From Sanderia malayensis (taxonomy: Eukaryota > Cnidaria > Scyphozoa > Semaeostomeae > Pelagiidae): a stretch of 64,000 bases of DNA. Below are positions 21,994 through 33,276 of this stretch, in pieces. The stretch's first letter is position 1. Each line of letters begins with the position of its first letter. The translations under genes and the position numbers were made by a program. Under the pieces are notes generated by a model. The model saw only the letters and a program-made list of their open reading frames with translations. It did not search any database and had not been told where the DNA came from. The DNA lies in NCBI GenBank assembly GCA_013076295.1, contig RQOL01000875.1, forward strand, positions 106,090 through 170,089, given 5' to 3'.

Positions 21994-23670
21994 TCATGTC
22001 TTGTTCTCTCAAGTCTTACGAGAAGTTTTTGGGGAAGTGCGTTACTGCTGATGCCAATATGATGTCCAACTGGCCGATGTCTTCCATAGCTACCCTTCGG
22101 TTCCACATTTACAAGTTATCCCGGTGAGGTCGTTTCTTAATACTTCAATACTTGATAGCTGGGTATGAATTATTTATTGCACGTGCATCATTGCACTTTG
22201 ATCAGCTTACTTGTCGGTCCATCTAGCCAACATATCTGCGTGCGATTTTTCACCTTGCCTATTATTGTGAGGGTCGTAAGCATAACCAACTTGGGTGGGC
22301 CTGTTTTTCTACCCTCCTGCTATCCATGGCCACTGGGCTGGGGTTGTTTTATCGCCTCCCGCCTCGTATCTCGAAACACTGTACGCTTATTATATGTTTC
22401 CCTTAACGCCGTTCCCTATTGCATTCTCGCTCGTAGTTTGTCTCTCCCCTTGTTGCTGGCGTAATCATAGCTTACATCAAAAGTCCCAGGTTTGGAAATA
22501 GGTGCTGCCGAGTCTCCAGCATCGGCGATAAAATTTGAAACCGGTGTATATTTCTACTTTGCAAATCAAGCACCTCAGTTCAGGTTTGTTTGTGACATCT
22601 AAGATGCGAAACGTGTCATTGTCATGCGATTTAACTGTCAATTGTATTTCTGGCAATTCTCAAATACTAATAGGTCCCCGCACGTGCAGGCATGCCAGCC
22701 GTTCGCTGTCTCTCTGCACAGCTTTCCCAGGTCCCACTAGCAAATTTGTGGGTTCAGTAGCCTGCCATTCATTACCACATAAAACGATTTAAGGTTGCCA
22801 TTATACTTTAATACGAGCCATAAGCTCTGTACAGTGGCTCTGTTTTTATATTTTCTGGGTTTTCTCAATTTCTGAACTGAAAGTGTGAAAGCGTGTCAAC
22901 CCGCGCTCAACAATTTGTCGCGCGTGCTGCAAGGGTTTTTGGCAACCGCAGGGGTATTTATCTCTATTTGGCTCATGTTCCTTGTTTCAAGGCTGTATTT
23001 GTTTTGGTTGCTGACGGAAACAGGAATGTTCACGCTAAAACCAAGCTGGTTAATGTGTTAAAGTGTCCCACCCAATTCCAAACAGTGACCAGGCCTGGCA
23101 TAGTATTGTGCTTTGGTATAGTTTTGAACTTGAACAGCAATTGTCTTTTGGCATTGAATCTAGCATAATCTGCAATTCGGCATGATTTCGGCGCTTTTTT
23201 TCGGAGGCGCCGTTTCCGTTTCAAGTATTGGATCAATTCTGATAATTCTGAAATTCTGATCAATTCTGATACGTTGCATACGTCGCCACCCTTCATAACA
23301 TACGGGTGGCTGGCGGCAAGGTCTTTTGCTGTTCTGCACACAGCCAACTTTTTTCAGACACGAACCCGTTTGTGTGTTTGTCTGTGTTATTGCAGTGAGA
23401 CTTTTTCGAAACATTGGGAAACGATATTTGGCTTGCCTTATCTGCTGTTTATTAACTTTTATTCGTGGCCGGAATCGAGAAGGCCCCAAAACCGCAATTT
23501 GTTTTACTTCGATAAAAAACACAGGAGTTGCTTTCTTGTCGTGGGTCATGAGGACAATTAGCTCAAATTGAATTCCTGTAAGTGGAAAAGACAAGCTGTG
23601 CGAAAGTACAGTGGGGCCCCACAACTATCGTATCATTTGCACCTTCATACACTTATTGTTTTAGCAAATC

Positions 23671-23697
23671 GGGGATATTGAACGTAATCCCGGTCCA
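23671..23697 (+). other. 2A-type motif (GDIERNPGP) relic
   Basis: The frame reads GDIERNPGP, matching the 2A consensus D-x-E-x-N-P-G-P, at which ribosomes skip a peptide bond. Upstream the same frame is hydrophobic (YRIICTFIHLLF) with one TAG at 23662-23664, then QI before the motif. Downstream it reads EYPVLIFQIVADYVH and stops. 2A motifs are known near the N-termini of ORFs in some invertebrate non-LTR retrotransposons and in some sea urchin NLRs. Here it is most likely a decayed fragment of such an ORF. Confidence 0.6.
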
Positions 23698-24429
23698 GAA
23701 TATCCTGTCCTCATATTTCAAATCGTTGCTGATTATGTCCATTAATTTAGTTTTTCTTTTCATCTGGGGTTTTCGACATTTCTTCCCCTGCTCTTCGTAT
23801 TTGTTTGTTGTTTTGTTTTCATGGCCAAGTCATATCAACAAAGATTTGAATTTTATTTTGATTTCAAGCCGCGCGTGCACTTTCTTTTGATTAAGAATAA
23901 TTTGCTGAAATCCATCTAAGCTGAACATTCCAAAATCCAGCTATGAAACGTAAATGTTAATAACCAATGTCACATACAAATAAATGCCAAATACAAATGA
24001 CAACATTCAACCACATCAAATATCGGTATCTGGGCTTCCAAGCGCGCTGGGCAACCCCACTCCATATTTATTTTTGGGGGGGGGGGCATTTATTTCGGGG
24101 CACGTCGTTTTAATCGGGTGCCTGGATGCTTTAGTCCTTATTATGGGTTTTACGTCACAGCAGCACTCCTTTTCACAGTATCAACAGCCACTTCAAAGTT
24201 TCGTATAGGGGCCGCAACAACCGTGGCCTCTATTGGCTTGCCACTTTAATTCAAGCCTTAAGCCGCTGGTCGAACAGTGCCAATGCCAACAATGTCTATA
24301 TTAACCGCAAGGCCAGCTGATCGAAGCTTCGTATGGGGTTTCCATACGCGGCTCGCTGAATGGATTAACACTGGCGTTCACTAGTATTATCAGCTCCTTT
24401 TTCGCGTTACTTTCAGTCTTTAATTGCCT

Positions 24430-25410
24430 TTGGGGCTTGTCGAAGGTACTGAACAACATAATGCATGGTACATAATATTCCTAATCAAACGTTTGGGCCT
24501 CGTTGAAGGCACTGAACAACAAAATACATGGTAAACAATATTACTAATTAAGTGTTCGAACCTCGTTGAGGGCACTGAACAAAAACAAAATGCATTGTAA
24601 ATAATATTTCTAATCAAGCGTTTGGGCCTCGTTGAAGGCACTGAACGAAAACAAAATTCATGGTACATAATATTCCTAATCAAACGTTTGGGCCTCGTTG
24701 AAGGTACCGAACAACAAAATGCATTGTAAATAATATTTCTGATCGAGCGTTTGGGCCTCGTTGAAGGCACTGAACGAAAACAAAATTCATGGTACATAAT
24801 ATTCCTAATCAAACGTTTGGGCCTCGTTGAAGGCACTGAGCAACAAAATGCATGGTAAACAATATTACTAATTAAGTGTTCGGACCTCGTTGAAGGCACT
24901 GAACAAAAACAAAATGCATGGTAAATAATATTCCTAATCAAACGTCTGGGCCTCGTTGAAGGTACCGAACAACAAAATGCATTGTAACTAATATCACTAA
25001 TCAAGCGTTCGGGCCTCGTCGAAGGCACTGAACGAAAACAAAATTCATGGTACATAATATTCCTAATCAAACGTTTGGGCCTCGTTGAAGGTACCGAACA
25101 ACAAAATGCATTGTAAACAATATTACTAATCAAGCGTTGGGGCCTCGTTGAAGGCACTGAACGAAAACAAAATTCATGGTACATAATATTCCTAATCAAA
25201 CGTTTGGGCCTCGTTGAAGGTACCGAACAACAACATGCATTGTAAACAATATTACTAATCAAGCGTTGGGGCCTCGTTGAAGGTACTGAACAACTAATGC
25301 ATACTAAATAATATTACTAATCAAGCGTTTGGGCCTCGTTGAAGGTACTGAACAACTAATGCATACTAAATAATATTTCTAATCAAGCGTTTGGGCCTCG
25401 TTGAGGGCAC
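24430..25410 (+). repeat. 63-72-bp tandem repeat array
   Basis: About 15 copies around TTTGGGCCTCGTTGAAGGCA and AACAAAATGCATGG, length varying in steps of 3 to 6 bp. One minus-strand frame stays open for 280 codons (unit like VPSTRPKRLIRNIMYH). Lengths are mostly multiples of three, but there is no other sign of translation. Confidence 0.88.
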
Positions 25411-25440
25411 TGAACAACAAAATACATCCTACCTCGTTGC

Positions 25441-25490
25441 AGGAACTGAACAAGAAAATGCAAAGCGTTCAGACCTCGTTGAAGGTAATG

Positions 25491-25527
<37 letters not shown>

Positions 25528-25720
25528 GCGCCAACAAATGCAAGGTGTTCGGACCACATTGGTGGTACTGAACAACAAAAATTTAAAGCGTTCGGACCAC
25601 ATTGATGGTACTGAACAACAAAATGCAAAGCGTTCAGACCACATTGATGGTACTGAACAACAAAATGTAAAGCGTTCGGACCACATTGATGGTACTGAAC
25701 AAAAACAAATACCACCGTAG
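25441..25720 (+). repeat. CAA microsatellite and about 45-bp repeats
   Basis: A run of CAA units at about 25491-25526 is followed by four copies of a GCGTTCGGACCACATTGATG-type unit with GGTACTGAACAACAAAATG. They look derived from the preceding array. Confidence 0.85.
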
Positions 25721-26061
25721 AACATGCCATTCTTTCGGGCTTGTATGGCCTTATGCCTGCAGTCCTTTTGGCTTTTGGTTTCTTTATGAGGTTGCCGGCG
25801 GCTGCCAGGTGGTGTCGTCTGTAAGGGGCCTCCGTTATTATTTATTATTATTTTGTTATAATTTGTTTAGCCTTACCATTTGTTCCTGACCTGCCATTTT
25901 TCTAGGTGTTATCATTTGGAGGGGAGAGAGATTGTTGACCCCCCCCCCCCCATATTGAATCTCGGACATACTAGTTAGATATTAGAAAGATACTTTAGAT
26001 ATAAGATATAGAAAAAAAAATTTACGTTTGTGATTTCGATGGGGTCACATGCGTTCTGTGG

Positions 26062-26166
26062 CGGAATGGTTTTCGGAATCGGAATCACCGACCGTAAATG
26101 CCTTTCTCTACTCAAGCAATCCGGGCCGGTAGGCTAACCGCCCAATTTCTTGAGATAACATTAAAT
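26062..26166 (+). repeat. 105-bp direct repeat, copy 1
   Basis: Repeated at 26563-26667 and contains GGAATCACCGACCGTAAATG. The two copies bracket the second 303-bp repeat. Confidence 0.85.
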
Positions 26167-26468
26167 GCTGGTTAATCCAAAAATTAAGCAGGGTTAATGT
26201 TCGAAAGAAATTGGTTTATTGCATGGCTGCCAATTTACTGTATCTGCTTGCCAAGTCGGATGCAAGCTGCCATACACAGCTCATCAACATACTGGTGAGA
26301 CCCAGGGGCCCATTAGAACTGTCACTTATCAGTCTCGGGCGGCTTGTTTGACGAACGGCGCACATGCGCAGAGAGTATTATTAGACTACACCCTAAGGTT
26401 TATAGTCGTGCGTTAAGTGGCCTGTCCAATCATTGTTCGCTGGAGCTCATAGCAAGAGCACAATTTCT
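26166..26468 (+). repeat. 303-bp direct repeat, copy 2
   Basis: Same sequence as 21691-21993, by eye without change. Confidence 0.92.
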
Positions 26469-26787
26469 CCCTCCCTCCCTGTTCCCCTCTATTGTTTTTT
26501 GAGTTATTTCATCATCATTTCGCAGTTTAGCCGTCTGGTTAAAGTCTGCCTGGTGTACCGGCCGGAATGGTTTTCGGAATCGGAATCACCGACCGTAAAT
26601 GCCTTTCTCTACTCAAGCAATCCGGGCCGGTAGGCTAACCGCCCAATTTCTTGAGATAACATTAAATACATTTATTCGTTAGCTATCAAAATTTATCATT
26701 CATTCGCATTATTATAGTATTTAATTTTCACTTCGCTTACGTTATCGAATGCTAGCTCATTTCACTTGCATTCTAAGGGGGGAGCTC

Positions 26788-27144
26788 TGTCGTGAAATTT
26801 AACAGCTCCATTCATTCTATAATTTTGCTTCTCGTAATTAATCTCACACCTTTACGTCATCTCGATTATAACACCCTTGCATTCTATCACAACATCACTT
26901 CGCCTAGCCCTTCCGGTTATTTGTTGTAAAGTACGTAAAGCCTGCACAATATTAATTTCAACAGTTGTATATAAATGTATGTAATTTTCAGTTAGTCAGT
27001 CAGTCTACATCAATACAGAGTAAACACAACTCGTTTCTCTCTCTGGCTCCGTGTTCTCTGCACGTTAAAGCAAGAAGAAATGGCAAGGATAGTTCGGAGA
27101 GGCGGATCACGTAGCTTGGTGGGAATACGGTTCAAATTCCTACA
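26788..27144 (+). repeat. 3' LTR of the non-autonomous element
   Basis: 357 bp, the same as 20648-21004. It is preceded by a purine tract (AAGGGGGGAG at about 26775-26784). Confidence 0.93.
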
Positions 27145-27530
27145 GTATCACTTCCGTTGACTCGAGACAAAAAAGCAAAAGAAACGCGATTTTCGTGATG
27201 ATAAGCAAATTATAAGTTTTGTTGGATCTTCACACAGCAATTTGTGAAAAAAGTTCAGCTGATTGAGAAAACGATGCCGTCTTTTTTCTGTCAACCTTTG
27301 AGGAAAAAGCAAAACTTTGAAATAAGCTCCCCCTCGAATAAGCCCTCCCCTCGAATAAGCCCCCACCCAAAAATTCATTTTTGCAAATAAGCCCCCAGGG
27401 GCTTATTCGAGGATTTACGGTAATGTCCAACCCCAACCGAGCCACAACCGGAGTGGTGATCGACTTGCGGGAAAATTGGGCATCTGTGCCCTGCCCTGAT
27501 TTGACTTGGTTAAACCACACGTGCTCTTAC

Positions 27531-27615
27531 CCGTGATTTTGCTTTGCTTCTGCGCTGCGGTTTGCTGACCTTGCGTAGGAGCATGAATTGGTTGGTGATA
27601 CTTTAGACTGCCCAT
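27531..27615 (-). CDS. Possible first coding exon of the LRRC71-like gene
   Basis: From ATG at 27615 it reads MGSLKYHQPIHAPTQGQQTA then AQKQSKIT and ends in phase 1 at a good donor (G/GTAAGAGC). Its phase fits the exon at 19399-19485. A Q-rich N-terminus is plausible, but other exons may lie between, and it may belong to another gene. Confidence 0.35.
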
Positions 27616-28172
27616 AATGGATTGGATTGGTAAGAGCTTCATATAATTGATTATTAATTTACATGTGTTATGTTAGACTATTGTTAATATGAATGCTTGC
27701 GAAAGGGGAATTGAAAAATATCAAATGAAATGCCATCAAAATTGATTCACTCATTCTTTCACAATGGCTGACGCCAAAACGAGGAAACCACAACAACTGC
27801 AACAACATTTATCCATTATAATATTTTCATCATAGTAAAAAAGTTGGGGTTTCAAAGCGTTAGCACTTGAAGACTGGAAAAGTGGCGGCATTTTATAAAC
27901 ATTTTAGACGAATAAATGAATAAATGGAGTTAAATTGCTTTTCTGCTAAGAATGAATAATGTAATATTGCTGGATGCCTCCGTTTCTAAAATTGTCAATC
28001 TTATTACGATGTTGACTTCAAGTTTGATGAGTATAAAGACTTTGAGTAACTGCTGGGTTAAAATATCTCTTTGTGTTGTGTATTCCAAACTGAAAATTTC
28101 GTTTGGATGAGTGACCCTAATAAACTTTGATGAGTAAAATATATTTTCTAGAAACTGATCATTTTAACTATA

Positions 28173-28226
28173 CCGTAAATTTTAAATCCTCGAATTAGCC
28201 ACCTGGGGGCTTATTTGCTGGATTAG
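28173..28226. mobile_element. Truncated copy of the TA-flanked fold-back MITE
   Basis: TA/CCGTAAAT followed by AATCCTCGAATTAGCC and GGGGGCTTATT. The right end is missing. Confidence 0.6.
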
Positions 28227-28323
28227 ATTACTAACATTCATGTTAGGGAATTCCCCGACCCCCCGTATATCAGGTGGGGAACTCCCTTTCGATCCCATCA
28301 TTCTCAGTTGTCATTCCCTTTTG

Positions 28324-28520
28324 TTATGTTAATTTTGTATTATGATTTCCACCAATGAACGCATGTTTTACGTAACGAAAGTCTTCCTGCTTGAGCTTGC
28401 TTTTTCGTCTCATTCCAACAACAGCTCTTCTCGGCCTTTTGCATTCGCATCTCATAGGATTATTAGTTTGTGAACTCTGTGGTTTTAATTGCATATTTCC
28501 GTGTTTAAAAACTATACAAG
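28324..28520 (-). CDS. Hypothetical basic ORF or exon
   Basis: A minus-strand frame reads MRCECKRPRRAVVGMRRKSK then LKQEDFRYVKHAFIGGNH to a stop at 28324. The composition looks coding-like. A strong donor (AAG/GTAAGT) on the opposite strand at 28519 speaks against it. I cannot choose between the strands. Confidence 0.2.
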
Positions 28521-28634
28521 GTAAGTTCATGACTCTGAGCACTTTATTACCACAATATTATATGACTCATGTATTTCTTAATGTTAGAACCCTCTTTAAA
28601 TGTTTTATGACATTTTTGATTTCAACATGCAGCT

Positions 28635-29163
28635 AGGGATACTAAACTCGATCGGGTTGCAGAAACCCGAACGAGTTTCATGCAGCTCGATCGGGTTGCA
28701 AATTCTATTTTAGGCCCTCTCAATGAAACCCGATTTGGTTGCAAGTACAAAAATCACCAACAAAACGGTCCCGGGGGATAAATCTGATAATTGATTCGGA
28801 ATCTACATGTGAAAATACATATATTTACGTGAAAAAAATTGGGGGTTGTCCCCGCCGTTTTTTCACAAAATGCAAGTTTAGTTTTGATGACGTCATATCA
28901 TTGTTATCTATTGTTTTATTGTTCTATTGTATACGATACTCAAACCAGCGCGTGTTTTCAACAACAATGAAAGCAAAGCATTCCTTTCTGAGAATTCTTA
29001 TAATTTCCAAATCAAACACAAATCTAACATTCATTCTAATCGAAATAAAAACAGAAGTAATATGACGTGTTCGGCATAAATAAACTAAAACACAACTTTG
29101 TCCATTTCATGTTTGGAAAGATGCTCTTCCATAATTTGCTTAACTCTTGCTAGTTTAGTCTCC
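28635..29163 (+). repeat. Left terminal inverted repeat
   Basis: Outer part has GATCGGGTTGC/GCAACCCGATC type sub-repeats and can fold on itself. The inner 79 bp (29085-29163) encode the C-terminus of the HIRAN gene, so the gene ends inside the repeat. Confidence 0.93.
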
Positions 29164-29603
29164 TTTACTCGGAGAACATACAAGCAAGAGATTTCTGCTC
29201 CACCACCTGGGACATCTCGCCCAAACTTTGAGCGAGATCTTTTGAATTTCTGGTGGACATGAATATCTGCTGCATGTCTGGCATTCCTTCCAAAACATTT
29301 TATTGGCTCAATCAGTGTATCTTCCAATAACATTTTTCTAAAAACTTTGCATAAATTTGCAGGAACTCTTCCAATCTGCCTGCCCAGGATTCCTTCTGCT
29401 TCTTTCGACTTATATTTGTCTTCTAACTTCATTGGCACCATCACCTTCATAGCATTTGGGTCATAGGAGTTATTATCTTCACACATCACGTTTAATGGAA
29501 TGTTTTGAGGTGGCTTGATTTTGAACACGTGATACCCTTTAATGGACCAATTTATGCAAACTTCATTCTTAATGGTATTTTGAACTGAGCAACAAGAAGC
29601 CAT
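29085..29603 (-). CDS. HIRAN-domain protein of the transposon
   Basis: 172 codons from ATG at 29603 (MASCCSVQNTIKN). The core GYHVFKIKPPQNIPLNVMCE, NSYDPNAMKV and LGRQIGRVPANLCKVF has the HIRAN layout: an entry strand, an N-x-Y-D-P-N-A-M-V motif and a G-x-V-P motif. HIRAN domains bind DNA 3' ends or damaged DNA in HLTF/Rad5-type proteins. In a transposon it could guide the excised or repaired ends (inference). The last 26 codons lie in the left inverted repeat. A 280-bp intergenic gap separates it from the divergent probable transposase, suggesting a shared promoter. Confidence 0.75.
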   Translation of the reverse strand: MASCCSVQNTIKNEVCINWSIKGYHVFKIKPPQNIPLNVMCEDNNSYDPNAMKVMVPMKLEDKYKSKEAEGILGRQIGRVPANLCKVFRKMLLEDTLIEPIKCFGRNARHAADIHVHQKFKRSRSKFGRDVPGGGAEISCLYVLRVKETKLARVKQIMEEHLSKHEMDKVVF

Positions 29604-29883
29604 GTTATGAAAATTTAGAAAATATACTGTTCGTGATTCACCGTCTACTGCTAATGAAAAATAAGAGAATGGCACCGGGTCACTCTGTGCAAATTATTAT
29701 TGCAAGATTTTAGATCAGGAATTTGCTCGGTCGAAACATCACTTGATTGTATCAATACACATATGAGGCCATGTCAAAATAAACAATCAAGTCGAATGTC
29801 CATTCATTTTATGTAGCAATTTCTCGTATAAAACAAAGCTAAGTTCAAAACCAAAGAAATTTCTCCAACCTTAATGAAAAAGA
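29604..29883. promoter_or_regulatory. Probable divergent promoter region
   Basis: A 280-bp gap between the start codons of the minus-strand HIRAN gene and the plus-strand probable transposase. No clear TATA box seen. Confidence 0.4.
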
Positions 29884-32800
29884 ATGAGTAATACCAGCAA
29901 ATCTGAATTTTCTCGCAAGTGTGGTGCTAGAACACATAACAATGATCGTCCAACTGGCAGACTGTTGAAAATAAGAGAGCCAAAGGGGAAAAAGGAAGGT
30001 AAAATTAAAATTAGTAAAGAGCAAGCAATACAGCTTGTTAATGACAATGTTATAACGAATAAAACAAATTTCATATGTAAAACCTGCTTTGAAGCTGCAA
30101 TAAAGGATTGCGCTGCTGGTTCTTCGACAAGTGCCGAAAGCAGCAAGCAAAAGGATTTAGATTTTGAAAAGTATTTAGAGTCAATTGTGGAGCTTGTGAA
30201 AAATGATGTCAAGACTTTGTTTATGGAACCAACAACTTGTTCCATTGAAAACTTGCTATCGTATAATTCAAAAGAATGGCTTTCGCAGAGACCAGAACTG
30301 CTGGTAAAGCTTCTGGCACATTTGTGTCAAGTCACAAATAGTCAGCTGATGTACGAAAATCGCTGCACGTTGTTTCTTTCTAGAATAATCGAGATTATTT
30401 ACTCTGCTGTCAATTCTAGAATCGTACTGCCGATATCATTTTCTGAAAATATACATGCATTCTCAGTTTCGCATAGTAAGCAACTTGTTGAATATAATAA
30501 TGCTGTCGGCCCAGCCGGGTCATATTCATTTCTTCAGAAGTGGATATTTTCGCAAGCTGTTGCTCCGTCTGATTTTCCTGAAGGATTAGTGAAATGCGTA
30601 TTTGATAATGAGCAAGTTATCGGAAAGACTAGGTCCATCAAAACGGAAAATAAGGTTCCCCTTAGCGTTATTACAAGCTTCGCGAATATCGTTATCGACG
30701 AAAAGTGCTCTCTGCAAAAAGAGGTTTCTTTGTGTCCTCGCATGTGGTTTTTTGAGAAATTGACAACAGAAAAAAAAGAAAAGATTAAATCCAATATTTG
30801 CCTGTCGAAGATACGTACTTCCAGAGATGCTTTCATTAGCAGTAGATTAGAAGTTGTGAGGAAAGAACAACGTTTTGAAGGGGAACAAATCATTGACTAT
30901 ATAGACAATCATGTACAATCGCTATGCGAGGCAGAAAAAGAAAAACTTTGCGTTGATTGTGGAGGAGCAAATGATATCGCGTATAATACATGCAGAAATT
31001 GTAATGGGGCTCTGGCAAAGTCCAAAGTAACCATAAGTGATTTCATTGACTGTAACAAAGAGATCCATATTTCAAAAGTATTTGCAGATTTTGTAGATGG
31101 CAAAAAAATCGTGTGCAAAATTAGAACCGGAGAGCCGGACTTGGTGAACCCTAATGACTATGAAAACATTGCGCAAATTTTAAGAAATCTCGGTAAGCGT
31201 GCTGGAATCAAGCGATATATTGCTGGAGGAACAGGGAGGCAATGGTTGATAATAGAAGTAGATGGCCTTATATATTGTATAGTCGAACAACTAATATTTC
31301 ATACATTGCATTGCCCAGTGTGTAAAACATCATATTTTGGGGCAGATTCTTTTAATACGCACGAATGCACACTTTCAAAAAACATTGTTCCTGAACATGA
31401 ATTTGATTGGCTAATTTTGCAACCAGGCTTATTGCATTTTGAAATGAATGCTTGCAAGTCCATTATGAATTTCAATTGGGAAATTTTTGGCGAAGAGGTC
31501 GTACGGTCTCTGGGCTTTACAACCACAAAAGCACTTGATTACGCAAAAAGATGCTCCGACCACCACAAGACGTGGGAGATCATGCAGCTGATGTACATAG
31601 CCATTGCCGATGAATTGCTAGTGCCATTTGTTCGCAACTGCATGAAGTTGGACTTAGAGATATCTGTCGACAGATATTGGGCATGGTATCAAGAGTCAGC
31701 CATAAATCCGAATTACACATACATGATGCAAGTTACATTCACATATTTACATAATCTGATGCTGTTTCGCGAAGGAGTTAGAATGGGTGACTATAGTCTA
31801 GCTGAAGCTGCACGAGAGCAATTGCAGATAGTTTTTTTCGCGCGGTCTCATCCTAAGTATCGCAGGATTGTGGCCTTGGACAAAATGTGGAAGGAGTTAC
31901 TTCCGGAGAAGTTGGTTGAAGTGCTGAAGTGTTCGTTTGCTGCCAGTCGAGTGAATAATCACGGACACTACCAGGGAGGCGATGCCTCATTAGAAGAAAT
32001 TAATAAGAACGCGAAAGCCTGGGTAACATCTGGTGTACCAACAGATGACAACTGGCTTAAAATATTTAGAAACCTGGATGAGCTGTGTAAGGTAAGACAA
32101 TACTGAAAATATAGATAACTATACTGAAAATCAATGTGCACAGAAAAAAACTTTACAAAATATGTTCTGGACAAAAAAAAGTGTCATGTAGTCTATCTTG
32201 CTTTGTCATCTGCAGGCGAGTTGGCTTTACGCATTTTGTATGGCCCCAATAGCCGCACTCTCCATTGTCGCATCCAATCCATTCATATGCAACTTTGCTG
32301 AGCTCTCTCTTTAATTTTATGTCATCTTTACTTTTGTAGTTGATCCTACACCCCCTGCATGTATTGCAATCTGTTTTCTTTGCATTACTCTTTCGTCTCG
32401 CTTTTCTTTTCGACCCAGGCAAGTCTACAATTGGAGCCAATTCGGCTTTCACTTGTGACATGGCCAATGTCTTTCTTTTTGACACCTTTGTCGGTGTATG
32501 CGACAACGGTGTTTGGCCTTCCTTTTCAGGCTTATTTGCCGGCTTCACCTCTTCTTCCTCTGCAATTGGCAGCATGTGTCTTACAATTGTTTTTTCTTTT
32601 GCATTGGCTTGAATTGATGGCTTGTATCTTATTTTTAATTCTATTTCCACACCTCCAATTTGCTGCAAGTGATCTACCTGTATGGCGATATAAACTTTAC
32701 ACAGTGATTATTTTGTAGATAAGAGATAATCTGTTAGAAAAGACTGGTTGTAATCGTTCTGATGCTTTAAATAGAAAAGTTCCGGGGATCATGACGTCAG

Positions 32801-33054
32801 AAGTAGCAAAAATCCGTTCAACCTTCCGAAAGGTATCGTATCTCAACACTCCAATGGAAGCAGTTATGCAGCAGAGTATACCGGGTGCAGAATTAAATCC
32901 TGCCCTACGGAATTTTACAACTCTTGCAGTGGGCATAAAAGATAAGTACATGGAGGGATTTGTTTCTTGTCCAGAAGTAGCCTGTTCTAAAGCAACAGCT
33001 TGCATTGCAATTACAAAAAAAGAGTTGGAAAAACAGAAAAAAGAGGAAGAATGA
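29884..33054 (+). CDS. Probable transposase with zinc ribbons (two exons)
   Basis: Exon 1 is 29884-32091 (736 codons) and ends at a consensus donor AAG/GTAAGA. Exon 2 is 32719-33054 after TTTTGTAG, in phase, for 847 residues in all. Metal-binding pairs occur at about residue 62 (FICKTCF), 357-375 (CVDCGG...CRNCNG) and 478 (CPVCK...H-x-C). Acidic candidates for a DDE-type site are VDGLIYCIV (about 460) and EFDWLILQPGLLHFEMNA (about 508-525). The C-terminus is charged (KKELEKQKKEEE). Transposase is my inference from position and motif layout. The intron contains the main exon of the antisense PHD gene. Confidence 0.65.
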
Positions 33055-33276
33055 CCTTCTCACCTTCTTTATCACTGTATTTATACGGCGGCAAATAGAC
33101 ATTTGTCGCCATCGATTACACCTGAAAACAGGTTTCATAGGTCCCGTGTGGTGTTGCGATACTTCTTTACTTATCACTTGAAACGACGTCCCTTGTTCAT
33201 TCCGACCCAGACTTGGGTCGTTTAGCTCGTCGAGCTGAGCAAAATCAATTGTTGTTAAGTCTTTCTGGCTTGTCAT
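32153..33276 (-). CDS. PHD-finger protein of the transposon (two exons)
   Basis: Exon 1 is 33178-33276 (ATG, start MTSQKDLTTIDFAQLDELND), with donor CAA/GTGATAAGT. Exon 2 is 32153-32677 after CATACAG, in phase 0; total 207 residues. The middle is lysine-rich and basic. The C-terminus has a C4HC3-type pattern (CNTCRGC, WIGCDNGECGYWGHTKCV, FFCPEH), a PHD-like zinc finger; many PHD fingers read histone tails. An upstream in-frame ATG at 33312 is possible. Exon 2 lies in the probable transposase intron, and transposase exon 2 lies in this gene's intron. Confidence 0.65.

Larger units (their letters stand above)
20648..27144 (+). mobile_element. Non-autonomous LTR retrotransposon (LARD-like), 6.5 kb
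   Basis: Two 357-bp LTRs that look identical (TG...CA ends) bound 5.8 kb. A primer-binding-like site follows the left LTR, a purine tract precedes the right one, and GTAT is duplicated at both flanks (20644-20647, 27145-27148). No gag, protease, reverse transcriptase or integrase frame is present; the longest internal frames show no known motif. The inside holds tandem arrays, two pairs of direct repeats and a 2A-type motif. It is a recent insertion mobilised in trans. Confidence 0.9.
19696..27420. mobile_element. TA-flanked fold-back element, split by later insertions
   Basis: Left end TA/CCGTAAATCCTCGAATAAGC at 19694 and right end GCTTATTCGAGGATTTACGG/TA at 27422 are exact inverted copies. 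Removing the Harbinger-like element (19800-20605) and the LTR element (20648-27144), each with one target-site copy, leaves about 415 bp. That is a reasonable size for a mariner-type MITE. Several internal CTCGAATAAGCCCCC repeats occur near both ends. Confidence 0.65.

Noticed and set aside
22893..23890. Several 80-150-residue ORFs inside the LTR element
   Set aside because: They overlap on both strands, lack known motifs and have no shared start context. Only the 2A-type motif stands out.
24420..25262. A 280-residue minus-strand protein (VPSTRPKRLIRN repeats)
   Set aside because: Tandem DNA repeat inside a non-coding LTR element. The frame survives only because unit lengths are multiples of three.
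25491..25526. A polyglutamine-coding tract
   Set aside because: CAA microsatellite inside a repeat array, with no gene around it.
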